Source: Styela clava (taxonomy: Eukaryota; Chordata; Ascidiacea; Stolidobranchia; Styelidae). From it: a DNA stretch of 64,000 bases. The position numbers and the translations under genes are program-made. The stretch covers positions 4,464,001-4,528,000 of the forward strand of contig NC_135262.1 of NCBI RefSeq assembly GCF_964204865.1. Reading direction: 5' to 3'. The notes beneath the pieces were generated by a model. That model had not been told where the DNA came from, searched no databases, and was given only the letters and a program-made list of their open reading frames with translations. Shown here in pieces: positions 44,280 through 57,279 of the stretch. Positions within the stretch are counted from its first letter, which is position 1; every line of letters starts with the position of its first letter.

Positions 44280-46416
44280 CAGGGATGGCCAATTCGAATA
44301 AAGTATTCGAATGTATTCGAATATCTCGTCATTCGAATATCGGAATTCACGTTCATAAGAATATCGGATATTTGTGTGACGTCACACATTTTCGACGCCG
44401 CTTTCAAGACGTTTCCGTTGAATGAAAACATTCTCGATAGAAACTTGCGCGTGATTGTTTTCATCACTCATCAGCGTAACGTGTTATTTAGGCCCGTAAA
44501 CGCCTTTACGATTGTGTTATTTTATCTAAAACAGAAATTTTCCACTAATTTGTTCCACGATAACGATAACATTTATTTTTTTTTGTTCGGCACGGAATTG
44601 TGAATCTGGTAAATACGCTCATCGGCGGCGAGTTTCTAAAGACAACGCAACTTTTTGATTGAAAAGCGGCAATTTAAACTTTACTGAAAATAAAACCGTA
44701 AACAACATAAGTTTTATTGAAGCCCGCGAAAATTTGAAAAAACGCTTTTCTAGGCAGTGAAAATTGCAAAATTTCGTGTGCCTCTGGCACACATTATGAT
44801 TGGTCGGCGTTTAGAAACATATCGTCACGAATTGAGGGCGGGATTTGCCTGATTATCCATTACTTTAAATTGCCGTCGAATATTTTCGGGTTAACACGAT
44901 ACAAGGTTTGAAACGCGACTTTTTCTCTGGTTGTGAGGATGCATATAATATAATTAATCTAAAGTATATTCAATCAATTTTATTGTGATGAAATAAATTT
45001 TACTCTGAGATATTTTACTTTGAGCATTTCGATCGAGCGGAGTCACTGTTAACAAGTACATCTAAATATTTGCCGAATTCGCAAAATACGGATAAAACAA
45101 TATTTAATCGGACAGTTTACCTCACGTTTTTATTTTTATGGCCGCGGATTGCAATGGTATATAAGAGTGGTGAGGATTTTATTTTGTCGACGCAACCGCA
45201 GGTTAAATTGAAGACAATTAAATTAATAAGAGCAAGACATTTTAAATATGCCCGTGTCGGTCACGAAATCATCACTTTGCACAACAGAAAAATATATATT
45301 CGTTGTTATATTATTTGTTGTAAAAGTCGACTCTTTTAACAGGTGGCATAATCGCGGCGATGAATATGTAGTTTAAATTTACTGCTAAACTTTATATGTA
45401 TATTCATTGTATGAAATGAATTATTCTCTACACTTAACAGGATTTTATATAATTATTTGAGATTTTTCTAACGGCGATAACGAGTTGTCAAGATTGCAAA
45501 AATGCGTATTTAAATTAAATACATCAGGCAGTTTATCTCGTAATTTTAGGTCACAGATTGCCGTGGAACGAATAGTAATGTTTTTTTTGACGTAAGAAGA
45601 AGCAACCGCGAGTTATGTTGGACACAATAAATTAATATATATAGATATTTTAGAATCTCGTAGTTGTCATGGATTGAATATTTTACATAACAGAATGATC
45701 ATTATACGCTGACAAGAAGACGGCTGTTTTAACGAGCGCGGAATCGCGGTGGGCATTACAGGCGGCAATGAGAATTTCCGATTTCGAAAATCCTGGCTGC
45801 ACGCTGGCAGTGGTGGTCATCTATTCTCTACTAATTTATTTCTAACTCCAAACACAACAATATGTTACACATAATAACAATATGGTTCACATAAATTTAT
45901 ATACAAATATACTGGTAGGTAGTAGAATACTCTAGGCTTAAATATTAGAATTTTCAAAGGCACAATGGATTTTCGATTGTTGTTGCCAATAAATTTTATT
46001 ACTCTCAGAAAATATACACAATTATCTGAATACAAGTGGTATTTTTGTCAATAGACTCGACTATTATCGTAATATCATGGTACCAATGATAGAAAGCGTT
46101 AGACAACTCCTTGGCTATCTTTTCATATGGTCATTTGTACAAAGTGAATAATTTTAATAAACTGACTGTGTCACAAGTTGCTATTATTTTTTATTAATAG
46201 CTATAAACTATCAATTACTTTGTGTACATATACTGTTGGTCTGTGGCTTCATTCTGATATTTCTATTGAAGCTTATTTCCTAATTTACTGGGTTTTAATC
46301 AACTAAAACAAAAATGAGTTATTTTCGATTTTAGAATGTATTCGGAATTCCAGATTCGAAAACATTATTTTAGAATGTATTCGGAATAGTTTGGTATTCG
46401 GAAATGGCCATCCCTG
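44280..46416. mobile_element. hAT-type element, 2.14 kb
   Basis: The inverted ends CAGGGATGGCCA and TGGCCATCCCTG, with ATTCGAAT/ATTCGGAAT motifs inside both ends, are flanked by identical 8-bp copies CCTGCAGT (44272-44279 and 46417-46424). It starts 39 bp after the target copy of the previous element. No transposase frame seen. Confidence 0.92.
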
Positions 46417-46424
46417 CCTGCAGT

Positions 46425-48532
46425 TGCCGGTACTGTCAGCATGACAATTTGCGGCATATATATTTTTTATGACAGCAAAATTTACTCATCTAATTTTGCG
46501 AAAAACGTCACTTACTCAGAAATGGCTTTTTCTTGTCGACTTTAACTTTATTGCATGTCAGTCCACATGAACTCTGGCAACAAACTTCCGATTCTTCACA
46601 GTCGACGAACTGTAATAGTATTAATAGAGTATAGTAATTATAGTAGCTAAGTATATTGTTACAATTTCTCTAATCGGCAAATTATCAGTAAAAGTAATTA
46701 CGGGCGAATGGGCCTGCATTCCATTGAATTGAAGAATAATTTCGGTCGAAAAAACGTCTTTGTGATATTGACACCGGCTGGTATTGCTAGATGCGAACAC
46801 TTTGCGTGAGGTGAAAACATTAAAGTTTCGAATTTTATGTACAGTTAGGGTACTCGTTCCAGGCTGCCAGCTATATAGATTTATTTTGAAGACTCCATAA
46901 TACACGCAAAATATAAAAGGTGAATTCTGAAGAGCGAGCAAAACCTTTAAAAAAGGTTAAAACATGAGAAATATCATGTGCCCGCCCACCAGCACACACG
47001 TAAAAAAAAAACACAAACCTTGTTAAGAAAGGCTTGGGTCAGAAATAAACAAACAAAAAAGATACACGAATGTATTGAACATTCGGGCTGTTTTACTTTT
47101 AATGCACTCAAGCTACAGTAATAATGATAGACCATCCATGTCTTCAAGGGATTGTTGAATCGGTATCTTCTGTGGCTTTCGATTAGTCCAATTTAAAATC
47201 CATCAACAGTCCATCAACGAAAATTGTGTGTAAACTGTGTCCAGTTTGTAAGATAATTTCTTGATCAAGACTTAACTTTTTGTTTCAAAACAACAACCTA
47301 TCATTACGCCGCGCCGGCATCCTATCGTCACCGGTATTTCAAATGTATATCAAACAGCATCACAATAGACGTGGAAGAGTTTATGATTGAACTTGCCAGT
47401 GTTTAGCTAAATTTTCATTTGTTGAAAAAACCAACTGACTTACCAGAAATGAAAAGAAAACAACTTTCATACCCCTGATATTAACGGAAGCAACGACGAC
47501 TCCTCGAGTAGTAAGACGATGCGACTAAGCAAGAGCGTTGCAGCTCACGTACAGACCAGGGCTGCCAGATCCCAGTGCTAAAGAAGCCAACAATTTCACC
47601 AAGCACAAAAGTCCCGTGATTTGAAACCCTTGGGCACAATAGTGGATTTACACAAAGTTAGTGAGCCACACCAAATGTCTCGTTCAACTGAAAGTTGTAT
47701 TTTCGGTTGCTAGCATGACGATTTCCACTTCAGCATAATGATGGGTTCAATGATAAGACGGATTAGTGAATGGCAGAACCAGAATGTACATCCGGCACAA
47801 TACAGAAAAGTTGACATCTACATAAAAAAGTTCAAAAACGTAATAAAAACAAAAAAAAAATTAAGCGGACAGCAATATTTTACAACTCAATATTTACAAT
47901 ACAGTAGACACGGTGCCGATTTAGGATGTGATATACGTACACGTTTCTATTAAACTTGCGATATATATCACTCAGAAAATTCTCGCCATACATTGCTATT
48001 GAAAATTTTTTCATGCTTGTTTTGAGACGGCTTAATCTGAGGACGAACCACGTCCTCTATTCAGGCAGGGGGATGAAACAAGCCTAGAAATCCACGCCCA
48101 CATTAATAAAACAAAGTTATTTGCGTTACGAGTTTCTGAAGCTTCACGTTCCATTGCGATCACTTGATTTACTCGGGGACTGGTAAAGACGGTGGTATGT
48201 GCACAAAATATCTCGCTGTATATTCTAAGCTCAGCAGCCTATGGTATTTCATTAGGTTGGTTCAGTACTTTAATGTGGATAAAATACCAAATGCCGGTTG
48301 TCCATCTGAAGCCCTGTCTCTAGTTTAATCCAAGATAGATTAGATTTACCGTTGGCTTCAACAAGTAGTTTCCCCCTCAAGACAACGTAGGTACAGCAGG
48401 TTACTTGGCGTTCTATGAAACACCTCAATACTGCAATATTCTACCCGATCATTGTAACCTAGGGTCTAAGCTACTTTATTTCTTATGTTCTGTGAGTCCG
48501 GTACTGGGTTACGATCTTTTTAGTTACATACC
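46425..48532. other. Non-coding spacer of 2.1 kb
   Basis: No gene supported. About 48025-48060 is a short SINE-like fragment (GACGGCTTAATCTGAGG, ACGAACCACG). Otherwise unclassified. Confidence 0.4.
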
Positions 48533-48540
48533 CCCTAGTC

Positions 48541-49398
48541 CAGGGATGGCGAACCTTTTTCAATGAATGGGTCAAAAATTATAATTTTTCGCGGAACAGA
48601 AGAGAGTGGGTCACAGATATTTAATTCACGTTTGTATCTATAAGAAACTTCTGAAACAAATCTTATAAGCTGGTGTTGGTGTAGTTTTGGACTTTACTTA
48701 TGCAGCACTTCTATCAGGGACTTTTTATGGCACTCGGTTTTATGATATTAGAGTACGAAAAAAACGCATATGAATTACCAAAAACGTTTAGGATGATGCG
48801 TTAAATTATTTTACGGTTCTAGTGTTTGGAGATAATTCCGCTTTGATAGTGTTAAAATTTTGGATCAGCTTCCAACCACATTAAGGCACTTTTACACTGC
48901 CCCATTGTTATATCAGATTTCTAGATTTTTATTTTAAGTCTGAAAGATTTTGTTTTCTCAGCGGCATTGTAGGCGAGAAACTAATAAAATGCAAAGTAGC
49001 ATCTAGTTCTCGTATAACCCCTAAAACAGTGTGCAGATGCACTTCCGAAAGAGACAGGCGTTGCGAAAAATGAACAGATCAATTGTAATGTTATGTCATA
49101 AACGATGTCAGGCCCAATAGCTGAATAACGGTATACAAAAGTGCATACATGCGTCCAAGATTAGGGGTTTTGAAAATTACCATACCGGCCCGAAAATCAA
49201 CATTTTGAATTTGAGCTATCGCAGCCCTGACTGTCCAACTGACGGTACATTATAATAGTTTAGTTATTGTTAGATTAATTTAAGGCCGGTTTTATCAATT
49301 TTTATCACAGATATGTTAGCCTTTTTTTTTATTTTATTCGTGCCTTCGCTTGGCGGGTCACAAATAAAACGCGGCGGGTCAGTGGTTCGCCATCCCTG
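48541..49398. mobile_element. hAT-type element, 858 bp
   Basis: The inverted ends CAGGGATGGCGAACC and GGTTCGCCATCCCTG are flanked by identical 8-bp copies CCCTAGTC (48533-48540 and 49399-49406). GTGGGTCA and GGCGGGTCA motifs occur near the ends. Non-coding. Confidence 0.93.
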
Positions 49399-49786
49399 CC
49401 CTAGTCTATAGGAGATATAATTCTACTATTATAACTCACGACTAACATACCATCACTACCGTACCGTATTCACCAAACTCTAAAAGTCAGAAACTACCAA
49501 TTCTATTTCTCAAAGTCAACTCGTTTTTTCTTTTAGGCTACTTTTTTAGAGTTGCATAATTTGTATTATAGGCTATTTATTTACATCACTCATCAACATA
49601 AGTAATCGATGTTGCGTTCCACAATGCGATAGTGTCAGTGGATCTTGCACCATGTTTTTGGCACCATCCAAGCGATTTTGTTTCGGTTAAAAATTTATAT
49701 GGGCAGACAAAATTGAAAAAAATGTGATTGGTCTGCAGGGTGATTCTGATATTAAACACCTGTATTTATGTGACGAATAAAATTCG

Positions 49787-49931
49787 TGAAGGGCACTTGG
49801 AAGAAAATGACATTCAAAAAAGTAACTTCAAGATATTAATTTTACATGAAAAGAGAGGAATATCCAACAAAGCCTCACAGTCGCGTCCTAAAATTGGTGC
49901 AATACCCAAGACGAACGCCAACTTTGAATAG
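49787..49931 (+). pseudogene. THAP-domain-like fragment (start of P-type transposase remnant)
   Basis: The frame HLEENDIQKSNFKILIL ... RPKIGAIPKTN matches the second half of a THAP zinc finger, where a Cys-x2-His-Phe-x2-D segment is followed by a basic stretch and the closing A-V/I-P-T motif. The zinc-binding cysteines of the first half are not visible, so the domain is degenerate or begins in another exon. It lies 1 kb upstream of the transposase core fragment on the same strand. Confidence 0.4.
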
Positions 49932-50957
49932 ATCTTCTCCAAAAAAAGAGGAAAGTATCTGAAAAAATATGTCATAAAAAGTTGCAAGACTTGAAAAAAG
50001 TGCATCAACTTATTCACACTCCAACTGCAGAACTGGACACACCAGGATTTAGAAGACAATATTCAATTTTTTTCTCAAGTCCTAATCAACTGCAGAGCAA
50101 TCAAGTTTAGCTATAAATATTGATTCAGAGTTGGAGATGAGTGCAATTTATCATGGTTGGACTGGTGTAACATTGGAAGTCCTGAATAATTTTTATGTAA
50201 AAGACAAGACTTTATCAAATATCCTGCATATTATTTATACGTCGATCATTTGCGAGGGGATAATTGGCAGAAGCAATTCCAGTTCTACAACAAGTCAACA
50301 TTTTGAAGTGATCCTTTCGAGATCTAATTCAAAAAATTCAAACAAGGGCTTCCACAGCTTAGATTGCTTGCTTTAGTGTATTACATATTTTTCTAATCAT
50401 CTGTTTCAGGAATTCACAATGTTCACCACTGGTGTTGATATCATCATGTTATTACCGGGAAAATTTTACAATTTTTTCACTCAAAAAGGCCATAAAGCAG
50501 TAACTTCAGCTCATTCGCCTGAGTGTAGTACTGTCTATTTATTTATGTCAAATAACTTAACAACATTGCTACATGGGCACCTTGTTCGAGCAATGATAAG
50601 TCTCTTATCATTAATTTAGATCACTTAATTGTGAAATATTTATTTCTTCTGGGAAAAGATGCAAACAGTGTTTTATAGATTTTCCTTGTTTTACTTTTAT
50701 TACGAGCTCGGGGACTGATAGCCAAGTGAATATACATACACCTGTCAATAAGTTTCAGTCCCATTACATAAATTGATGTAAAGTAGGCAAACAAAATTAG
50801 TTGAGGAGTGCCCAAATTTATAATTGTACAATTATTATTATTAAACAAATTCAATGTGCGCAATTGAGACAAATCTGGTAAGTTGTGTGTAATTTGGTTC
50901 AAAACCTGGCATAACTTAGTCAATTCAAGGCAATATTTGAAGATAAACCTATCTTTT
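49932..50957 (+). other. Degraded region between THAP-like and transposase-core fragments
   Basis: Short open stretches such as KKICHKKLQDLKKVHQ look like the coiled coil that follows THAP in P-type transposases, but stops and frame changes are frequent. 50693-50812 is a partial palindromic MITE (long form, reverse orientation). Confidence 0.35.
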
Positions 50958-53557
50958 CAGTCGAAGAAAATATTGTCTACGATTCAAAAAAAGATATGAT
51001 GGTTGGCTTTGTTGACTTGGGTGAGTCGAGAAAAGCAGAGAAAGAGTTCCTGCACACAATGCACTGCAAGTTTATGCACATGGTTTAATTGGGAAGTTTT
51101 CAAAGCCCTTGACGTTATCCGCTCAGACCATCTCGCTAGCATTTTCTGAGAAAGTGTTGGAGAACTCCAAGGATGTGGGTTTAGGGCTCATCGCACTCAA
51201 TACAGATGGACTTAGTGCGAACTAGGCTTGCACGTAATTTACGGATTTACGTAATTATTTGGAGTTACGGAAGGGAAGTTACGAATTACGTAAAGTCGTA
51301 ATTATTGCATTGAAACGAGCTTTCTTCAAAGCAGTCAATTGCGAAAAATGAAAGCTCAACAAATAGAAGAAGTTAGAGTTCCGGTATTCGCAGCCGTTTT
51401 TTTCCCTTTTCTCTCTCTTGTTACGTAGGTGAAGGAAGGCATGACGCGGGCTATTTACTAACCTATTATCAACTTATCTGGCATGGCCAATGTAAATTAT
51501 TAACGTAGTTAAGGGGGAAGAACTGAGTAGGGCCGTTTGACGCCAACACACCTGGTTTTAACTTCTCCCGCAACTTAACCGTAGATAAGGGATAGAATTG
51601 CGTTGAGACCGATTGACGCCAACACACCTGGTTTCAACTCCTCTCGCATCTTATCTAGCATGGCCATGGCCAATGTACATAATAACCGTAGATAGGGGGA
51701 AGAATTGTGTTACGACCGATGGACGCTAACACGCCCGGTCTCAACTTCTTCGGGTGAAATGACTAATGAACGCAGGAGATCAATCTATCAAACATGGTCT
51801 ATCAAACATTTGTATCCATTTTACTTTTATTTATTATTTACTTGTTCCAGTTTTCCGTTACTTATGGTATATATGTTCCATTTCTATTTTATAGTCACGC
51901 GTTTAAATAGTGGGAATTCCCCACCAAGTGTGGATTAGCAATGCTTAACCATTCTTTATTGTTAATAACAAACACTTGATATATATATGAACATGGAATA
52001 TCATACTGCTTTTGGCTGTTTTATTTCAGACTTGGGGTATAAACAGGAAAATATCCATAAACTTTCAACACGACGATCTTGTGAAATTTAACGAAGAGCT
52101 TTCGCGACGAATTGGAACCAAATAAGCGAAAAGAGCGATGGATCACTCGCGCCAATACCTCGCCGTGATAATTAATGTCGCTATTATCAAATAGCAATAT
52201 GACGACAAAAGAGAGATTGCGTAATGAACCAACGCAACTTCGTCTTCTCGGCATCGGTAAAGCGATTGAGACGACAGAGAAACAACAAAACGACGGATTC
52301 CTCGCGGACCGCTAAAAAATTTAACTGCTATCAAATATGAGCCAGTGTGTTTATTCTGTGCGAGATCCATTTTCTATTACAAAATCTTGATGTTCTGTTA
52401 ACGGTTTTATCGTTATATATCAGTCCGGACTTGGCCTTGCTCATGATGTTTTTCACAATTTCTCTCAATATTTCGGCCATATATGATTAACTGTCTTACC
52501 AAATGCGGCAACTTATTTTGATTTATCGTCGACTTGAATACCACCGGCACTCGACCAAATTTGTGTCAATCTTGGCCGATAGGATCGCCGACTTGAGTTA
52601 GCAAATAAATGTCGTGAGTGTAAAATAAATGTCACAAAATGCATTGTTTTGCGATATAACTTTGTATTTTCGGAGAAGGCATATCATATAAGTTCGGTAT
52701 TTCACAAATAATATTTGATCCAAATTTATCGCAAATAATGTTATAAACATTCAGTCCGCGAAATGAATAAATGTAAAATGAAGCATGGTAATCGGAATAT
52801 CGTCAATAAGTCGACGTCAATACTTATTATTATGAAATGCTAACAAGGCAGTAATGTCGGATAATGCAGAAGACGCTGCAAAAACAAGTCTTCGTCGCGA
52901 GGAAATCGCAAGTATAATCAAACGAGAGAATACGCTCGTCGTTGGTTAATTAATAAATTAGAAATCCGTAATTTTTATTCAGTACTAAGGTGGTTTTAAA
53001 AAGCTATCGTTTTCATAAATATCCGTATACCAGTGTCGGTAATGATAAAATAAAATTGATCGCATAAAAATGGGACGGTTAATTTGCGAAGGTGATAAAG
53101 GAAAACCAAAGCTAACACAAAAAATAAAAATCAGAATAAAATTAATTTGAATTCACTCCTTGATATTTGTATTTAACATCTGCCGCCGGCGTGTAGTACT
53201 GCCAAGAATATGAAAACCCAATTCAATGTCCCATTCGGAAAAGAAGTGGATTCAATTGGTTGTTATGATAGGTTTAAATGCGTGGAAAAATATCGCAATT
53301 ACGGGGTCGTTACGTAATTGATTTTGCCGTAATTACGGAATTGATTTTTGTCAATTACGTGCAAGCCTAGTGCGAACCGTAAAATGTTCCAAGAGTTAAA
53401 TAATTTGAAGTTAACTTTCCAATATACATGTATCAATGGTTCTGATCATTTCATTTACTCAAAACAGTACGCAATATTGTGTTTGCGAGTCACGCTGTTA
53501 GAATTCGCCTATAAAAAAATTTCGTGCAGTTTCATCCGAAAAGTTACGCTCCTGTAA
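50958..53557 (+). pseudogene. P-element-type (THAP9-like) transposase core, split by a hAT element
   Basis: First part (50958-51222): VEENIVYDSKKDMMVGFVDL in one frame, then after a stop or frame change near 51088, LTLSAQTISLAFSEKVLEN and LGLIALNTDGLSAN. Second part (53378-53557): RKMFQELNNLKLTFQY, GSDHFIYS. Together they follow the RNase-H-like core of P-type transposases, in which a VGFVDLG strand carries the first catalytic Asp and a TDG motif the second. Joining across the hAT element and one target copy keeps the frame exactly. The copy was already damaged (the frame change) or decayed later. It cannot make an active enzyme. Confidence 0.65.
51223..53369. mobile_element. hAT-type element, 2.15 kb, inside a transposase remnant
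   Basis: A perfect 17-bp inverted terminal repeat (TAGGCTTGCACGTAATT) and identical 8-bp flanks GTGCGAAC (51215-51222 and 53370-53377). The sub-terminal regions carry many TTACGTAA-like motifs. An internal tandem motif (AACACACCTGGTTT with AACTTCTCCCGC) occurs at about 51540-51750. No transposase frame. Confidence 0.95.
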
Positions 53558-53638
53558 ATTGACGGAATCCCACTTGTGCTTTAAAGTGTGTGTCAAATAT
53601 GCAGCCCAGGCGTTGGTCAAATTTTGGATACAAAATAG

Positions 53639-53701
53639 GGTGCTCTCGTAATATGTGTACCAGGTTGGGCGTTATCTTGGTACACACACTACGGGAGCAC
53701 C
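53639..53701. mobile_element. Minimal palindromic MITE, 63 bp
   Basis: GGTGCTCTCGTAATATGTG at the left and CACACACTACGGGAGCACC at the right, with almost no interior: the shortest copy of the family. Confidence 0.75.
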
Positions 53702-54020
53702 TAAAAAATGCTCCGGCCATTCCATAGCATTGATGAGCCACTGATTTAGCTTGAAAATAATTTTCATTCCAGAAATACGCAACTGGAAATCATCTGTTGC
53801 TGGGACAACTCAAACAGTTCTAGATACGCTTTATTTTTATTATGCAACTTACATTGCCTATTGTCATAAAAATATACTATATTCCATGCATTGAACATTT
53901 TATGAAAAATAGGTTGCTTTGTTTAATTACTGCTAAAGAAATAAAAATAAAACTGGAATCACATCTAAACGCACTACCTTGCAAAATAAAGTGAAAAGAG
54001 ATCATGCTCTTCATCTACAT

Positions 54021-54820
54021 TTATTTTTTAAGCAGTTTTCGTAGGGATAAATTATGGTCATTTTTCAAGAGGGCGTTATTGACGATTCTGGCTGTTTGAT
54101 GGCAGCATATTTTCAGGTAAAAGCGACATAAGTTTTCCAAGATGTCCAGCATGCTAGTATCGTTTTGGGCGATACCAAATGATTCTATATTGAAATTTTT
54201 AAAATCTGTGGCTATAACACCTTCATGAGGATAGTTTAATCTAAATTCAATTTTTAGCAGCTTACATAGTTCAAGGACACTGGTACGGTAAAGCGTTCAT
54301 ATTCTGTTTCCTGCATTATTGCAATCATAGAGTCAGTTATCAAACAGTCCGGTTCGGGATTCTTTTGCAGTCTTCCGGGTCTTGGCATCGTTTTGGCATT
54401 TTTTGTAAAATGAACCCAGCAATGTATTGGATTATATGGACCTCATCGTCATTCAATATGATAGAACTTGAATCTAGTAAATCTGGAAAACATAGGAAAC
54501 AGGGGTGTAATATTAAGATGTCGCATTATTGATTACCATGAATGTCAATCAAACGGTGTCGAAATTAAAGTTGATCAAGCGCCCGTTAAGCTGGTGCGCA
54601 CAATGTATGAATCAGGTATGAATAAAAACCCAATTAAGCAATTTTTGCCAGTAAGTCATATGATCCGTCAAATTATGGCATTTAAACATACTCAAATCCA
54701 GACAAATATTAAGCACAGCACCTTTCGTTTTATCCATTTCTTTGGCTGTGAATCTATCAATTAATTTACCGACAGACTGGAGGGTATAGTAAACCTGGAA
54801 TACTCTGTTCCAGTGTAGGG
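54021..54820 (-). pseudogene. Transposase-like C-terminal remnant on the minus strand
   Basis: The minus strand carries broken but coding-like frames: QSVGKLIDRFTAKEMD and AVLNICLDLSMFKCHNLTDH at about 54660-54810, then LNDDEVHIIQYIAGFILQKM (54400-54462), LITDSMIAIMQETEYERF, and ATDFKNFNIESFGIAQN ending at 54021. At least two frame changes separate them. The YIAGFILQK block resembles the C-terminal Y-(I/V)-A-G-Y motif of P/THAP9-type transposases. It is inverted relative to the plus-strand core at 50958-53557, so it comes from a second copy or an inversion. Confidence 0.4.
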
Positions 54821-54821
54821 A

Positions 54822-54973
54822 TTACGCGAACTGCATCACAGCAGAAGGATAACATTTGATCACTTGGGACTTTTCTTCAGCAACAATTTTAAGTATTTGA
54901 CCACATTTGGTGAAATAGGGACAGTGGCTGCAATGATCTTTCACTACAATTTTCTCCACGCTAATATCTCTGC
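54822..54973 (-). CDS. Candidate terminal exon of the sushi-domain gene
   Basis: Acceptor TTTTTAG before 54973. The first two bases complete the codon left open by the sushi exon at 57127-57227, and the frame then reads RDISVEKIVVKDHCSHCPYF and KIVAEEKSQVIKCYPSAVMQ to a stop at 54822-54824. Phase agreement is the main support. The four Cys could belong to another extracellular module, but no family was recognised. The adjoining transposase-like remnant makes it possible that this is repeat-derived. Confidence 0.3.
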
Positions 54974-54999
54974 CTAAAAAGGAAAAAATTCAAAATTGT

Positions 55000-57126
55000 T
55001 TTGACAGATTCATCCCATGGTGTTTAAAAAAAATCTCTTAAAAAAAATCTGCTCTTCATGTTTATCTTGAATGGAAGAAGTTGTATTAGTAATCATGGAA
55101 TTTATGTAGGAGTCTACAATTATGTAAATATTACCTTGTTTGTGAATATGTTGAGTCAAAAGTGCCGTGATGGAAAATAACTTTTGACACGTTGAGCACC
55201 TTGAAATAAAACATAAGTTATTTTTTATAAATCACAGAATAAGTTGTTTATTGGCAAAAATATTGTCATGAAAATATCACATTTATGTGATATATTAGTA
55301 TGTGATATCTATAGAATAAAATCCAGAAAATATATTGATGAAAAGATAGGCCTAATTGAATGCATGATCTGTTGGTGGTCCTGCATTCAACCTCTCCTAA
55401 CACTTTTTGCCCTCTGTAGCTCTCTTTTTAATAGCCGTCTTACTTTTGCTCATTCAAGGTAAACTTTTCTTCCATTGCCTCGTCAAGATCTATGAATACT
55501 GTCAGTTTATGATCCTTTAACATGAATGAGTCTAGTACAGTACAGACAGACAGGTAATGTCTGAATGTATCCTCAAATTCAGGATCTGATTCAGGGATTT
55601 AAACTCGGCAGCTCTGTCTGTCATACATCAACACATGGTAGTTCCCTGAATAGTCACCCGCTAAGGGAAACACACTTATAACATATATCTAACGTATAGA
55701 AATGATAGACTTACGTTTGTTAGCCATAGCCATCGATTATATAATAACTACAGCCCGTGAGTGAGTCCGATGCAACCAACAGATATGGTGGAACCGCAGC
55801 AAAACGCTGGTAACTCGTGGGGCGTTAACGAATCAAGTCGTTGATTCAGGTAACCAATCAATGTCGGGTATGGGCTAAGTCACCCAGTTATTTGTTTCAG
55901 ATGCATGGAATCGATGGTGGATGATGACGTAACCGACCAACAGTTACGAAACGAATATTAATCATTGATAATCGATACAGCGTTTTCTTAAGTTATGGTA
56001 TATCACACGTGACTTGGCGCAGAAGCTTTCTTTGTTATGGTGTTTTTCAAGTTAGGCATCATTATCAGAAATTCTCCTTGGAAAGTAGAAAAGTTTAGCA
56101 CGCCCCTGAATATAAACCTCGTGCACCTTTACGTGAGAGAAATCAATGCCATAAACGTACAAACTATGAATTTCTATGTTGTAGGAAAAATTACGCGGAG
56201 ATAAAGATTTTACATAGCTGCATCAGGGCATATGCTGCAAAAAAACAGACGCAAATAGAGATGAGAAATAGGATGGGCAATGATTATCTGTCCTTCTGTT
56301 GCCTTCAGAATATTAATTATTATTTTGTTGTTGCGTTTAACATTTTTCGGCTCGGCCGCTCTCGACGCCTCTGCCGGCGACGCAGCACTTTCTCGACGCC
56401 TCTGCCGGCGACGCAGCACTCTCTCGCCCGCCGCCGAAGTCTCACTCGAATTGTTCGTTAGCGCTAGATTTCGCCCCTACGAACCTTTCCTTGGGTTAGG
56501 TTAGTTGCCTTGCCCATGCGGCCTCGGTTAGGTTAGTTTGTACTTTAATTGAGCTAATGGCCCAGAGAAAAAAATTCAAGAGAGCATTCAACTTACGAGC
56601 ATGTTTTTACTTATCGATCTTAAGATCGGTAAGTATATTGATAGGTATTTGTCTGTATGTATGTCTGTCTGTCTGTTAGATGACCGCCCTATCTCGCGAA
56701 TGCGAGGTTGAATCTGCTCCAAATTTTGCATGTGCATTCATCTTATCTCGGACCAGAAACCTATTGATTTTGGGCGAATTATGTGGTATAATTAGCGAGT
56801 TATCAATCAATTATTGATATAGCGATCTAGATTTTTGAGACCCGCCGAGTGTGTGTGTGCGATGCGCAGTGCGCAAGTTACAAGAGCGGATGAATCGAAA
56901 CTGCAGTTTCTGTTTTGGGGGATCCCCTAACTATCGATCGATAAGTCTTCGGTTTCCAACCTATATTCTCGTTTGATACGTTGTTTCATCACGAACGGAA
57001 TCCCCATTTTGAATATTAGGATACGGACCACATTCCACGGCTAAAGATTTAATTAAATAAAGTTGACACGATATATACGAATACAATATGTGTAATTACC
57101 TTTATTGTGTAAAATTGGATACTTAC
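55000..57126. other. Intron or intergenic region with repeats
   Basis: Contains a diverged reverse-strand SINE remnant (about 55845-55950: GTCGGGTATGGG, GATGCATGGAATCGATGG), a GC-rich tandem repeat (56360-56420), a short direct repeat GGTTAGGTTAG (56495 and 56528), and a stretch with TCTGTCTGTCTGT (about 56656-56680). No gene supported. Confidence 0.45.
56360..56420. repeat. GC-rich tandem duplication, 31-bp unit
   Basis: Two nearly identical copies of a unit reading TCTCGACGCCTCTGCCGGCG then ACGCAGCACT. The surrounding 56340-56470 is strikingly CpG-rich against an AT-rich background. Confidence 0.7.
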
Positions 57127-57227
57127 GTAGACACGACGATGGCATATTCCCAGACCAATTTTTGTCCAACTGACAAGTCATTGTCAATCCTGGCACATCA
57201 GGCTCATATCCGGTTGGGCAAATAAAA
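57127..57227 (-). CDS. Sushi (CCP) domain exon, second half
   Basis: Bounded by acceptor TTCTTGCAG and donor GTAAGT. The frame reads FICPTGYEPDVPG, TMTCQLDKNWSGNMPSSC, the second half of a complement-control-protein module: C-x2-GY, then C, then a Trp-containing strand and a closing P-x-x-C. With the exon at 61085-61178 it makes one complete six-cysteine module of the selectin type. Such modules lie in secreted or cell-surface proteins and bind other proteins or glycans. Confidence 0.75.
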
Positions 57228-57279
57228 CTGCAAGAATAATATTGACAATTAAATTATTTGAGCATAGACTGCAATGATA

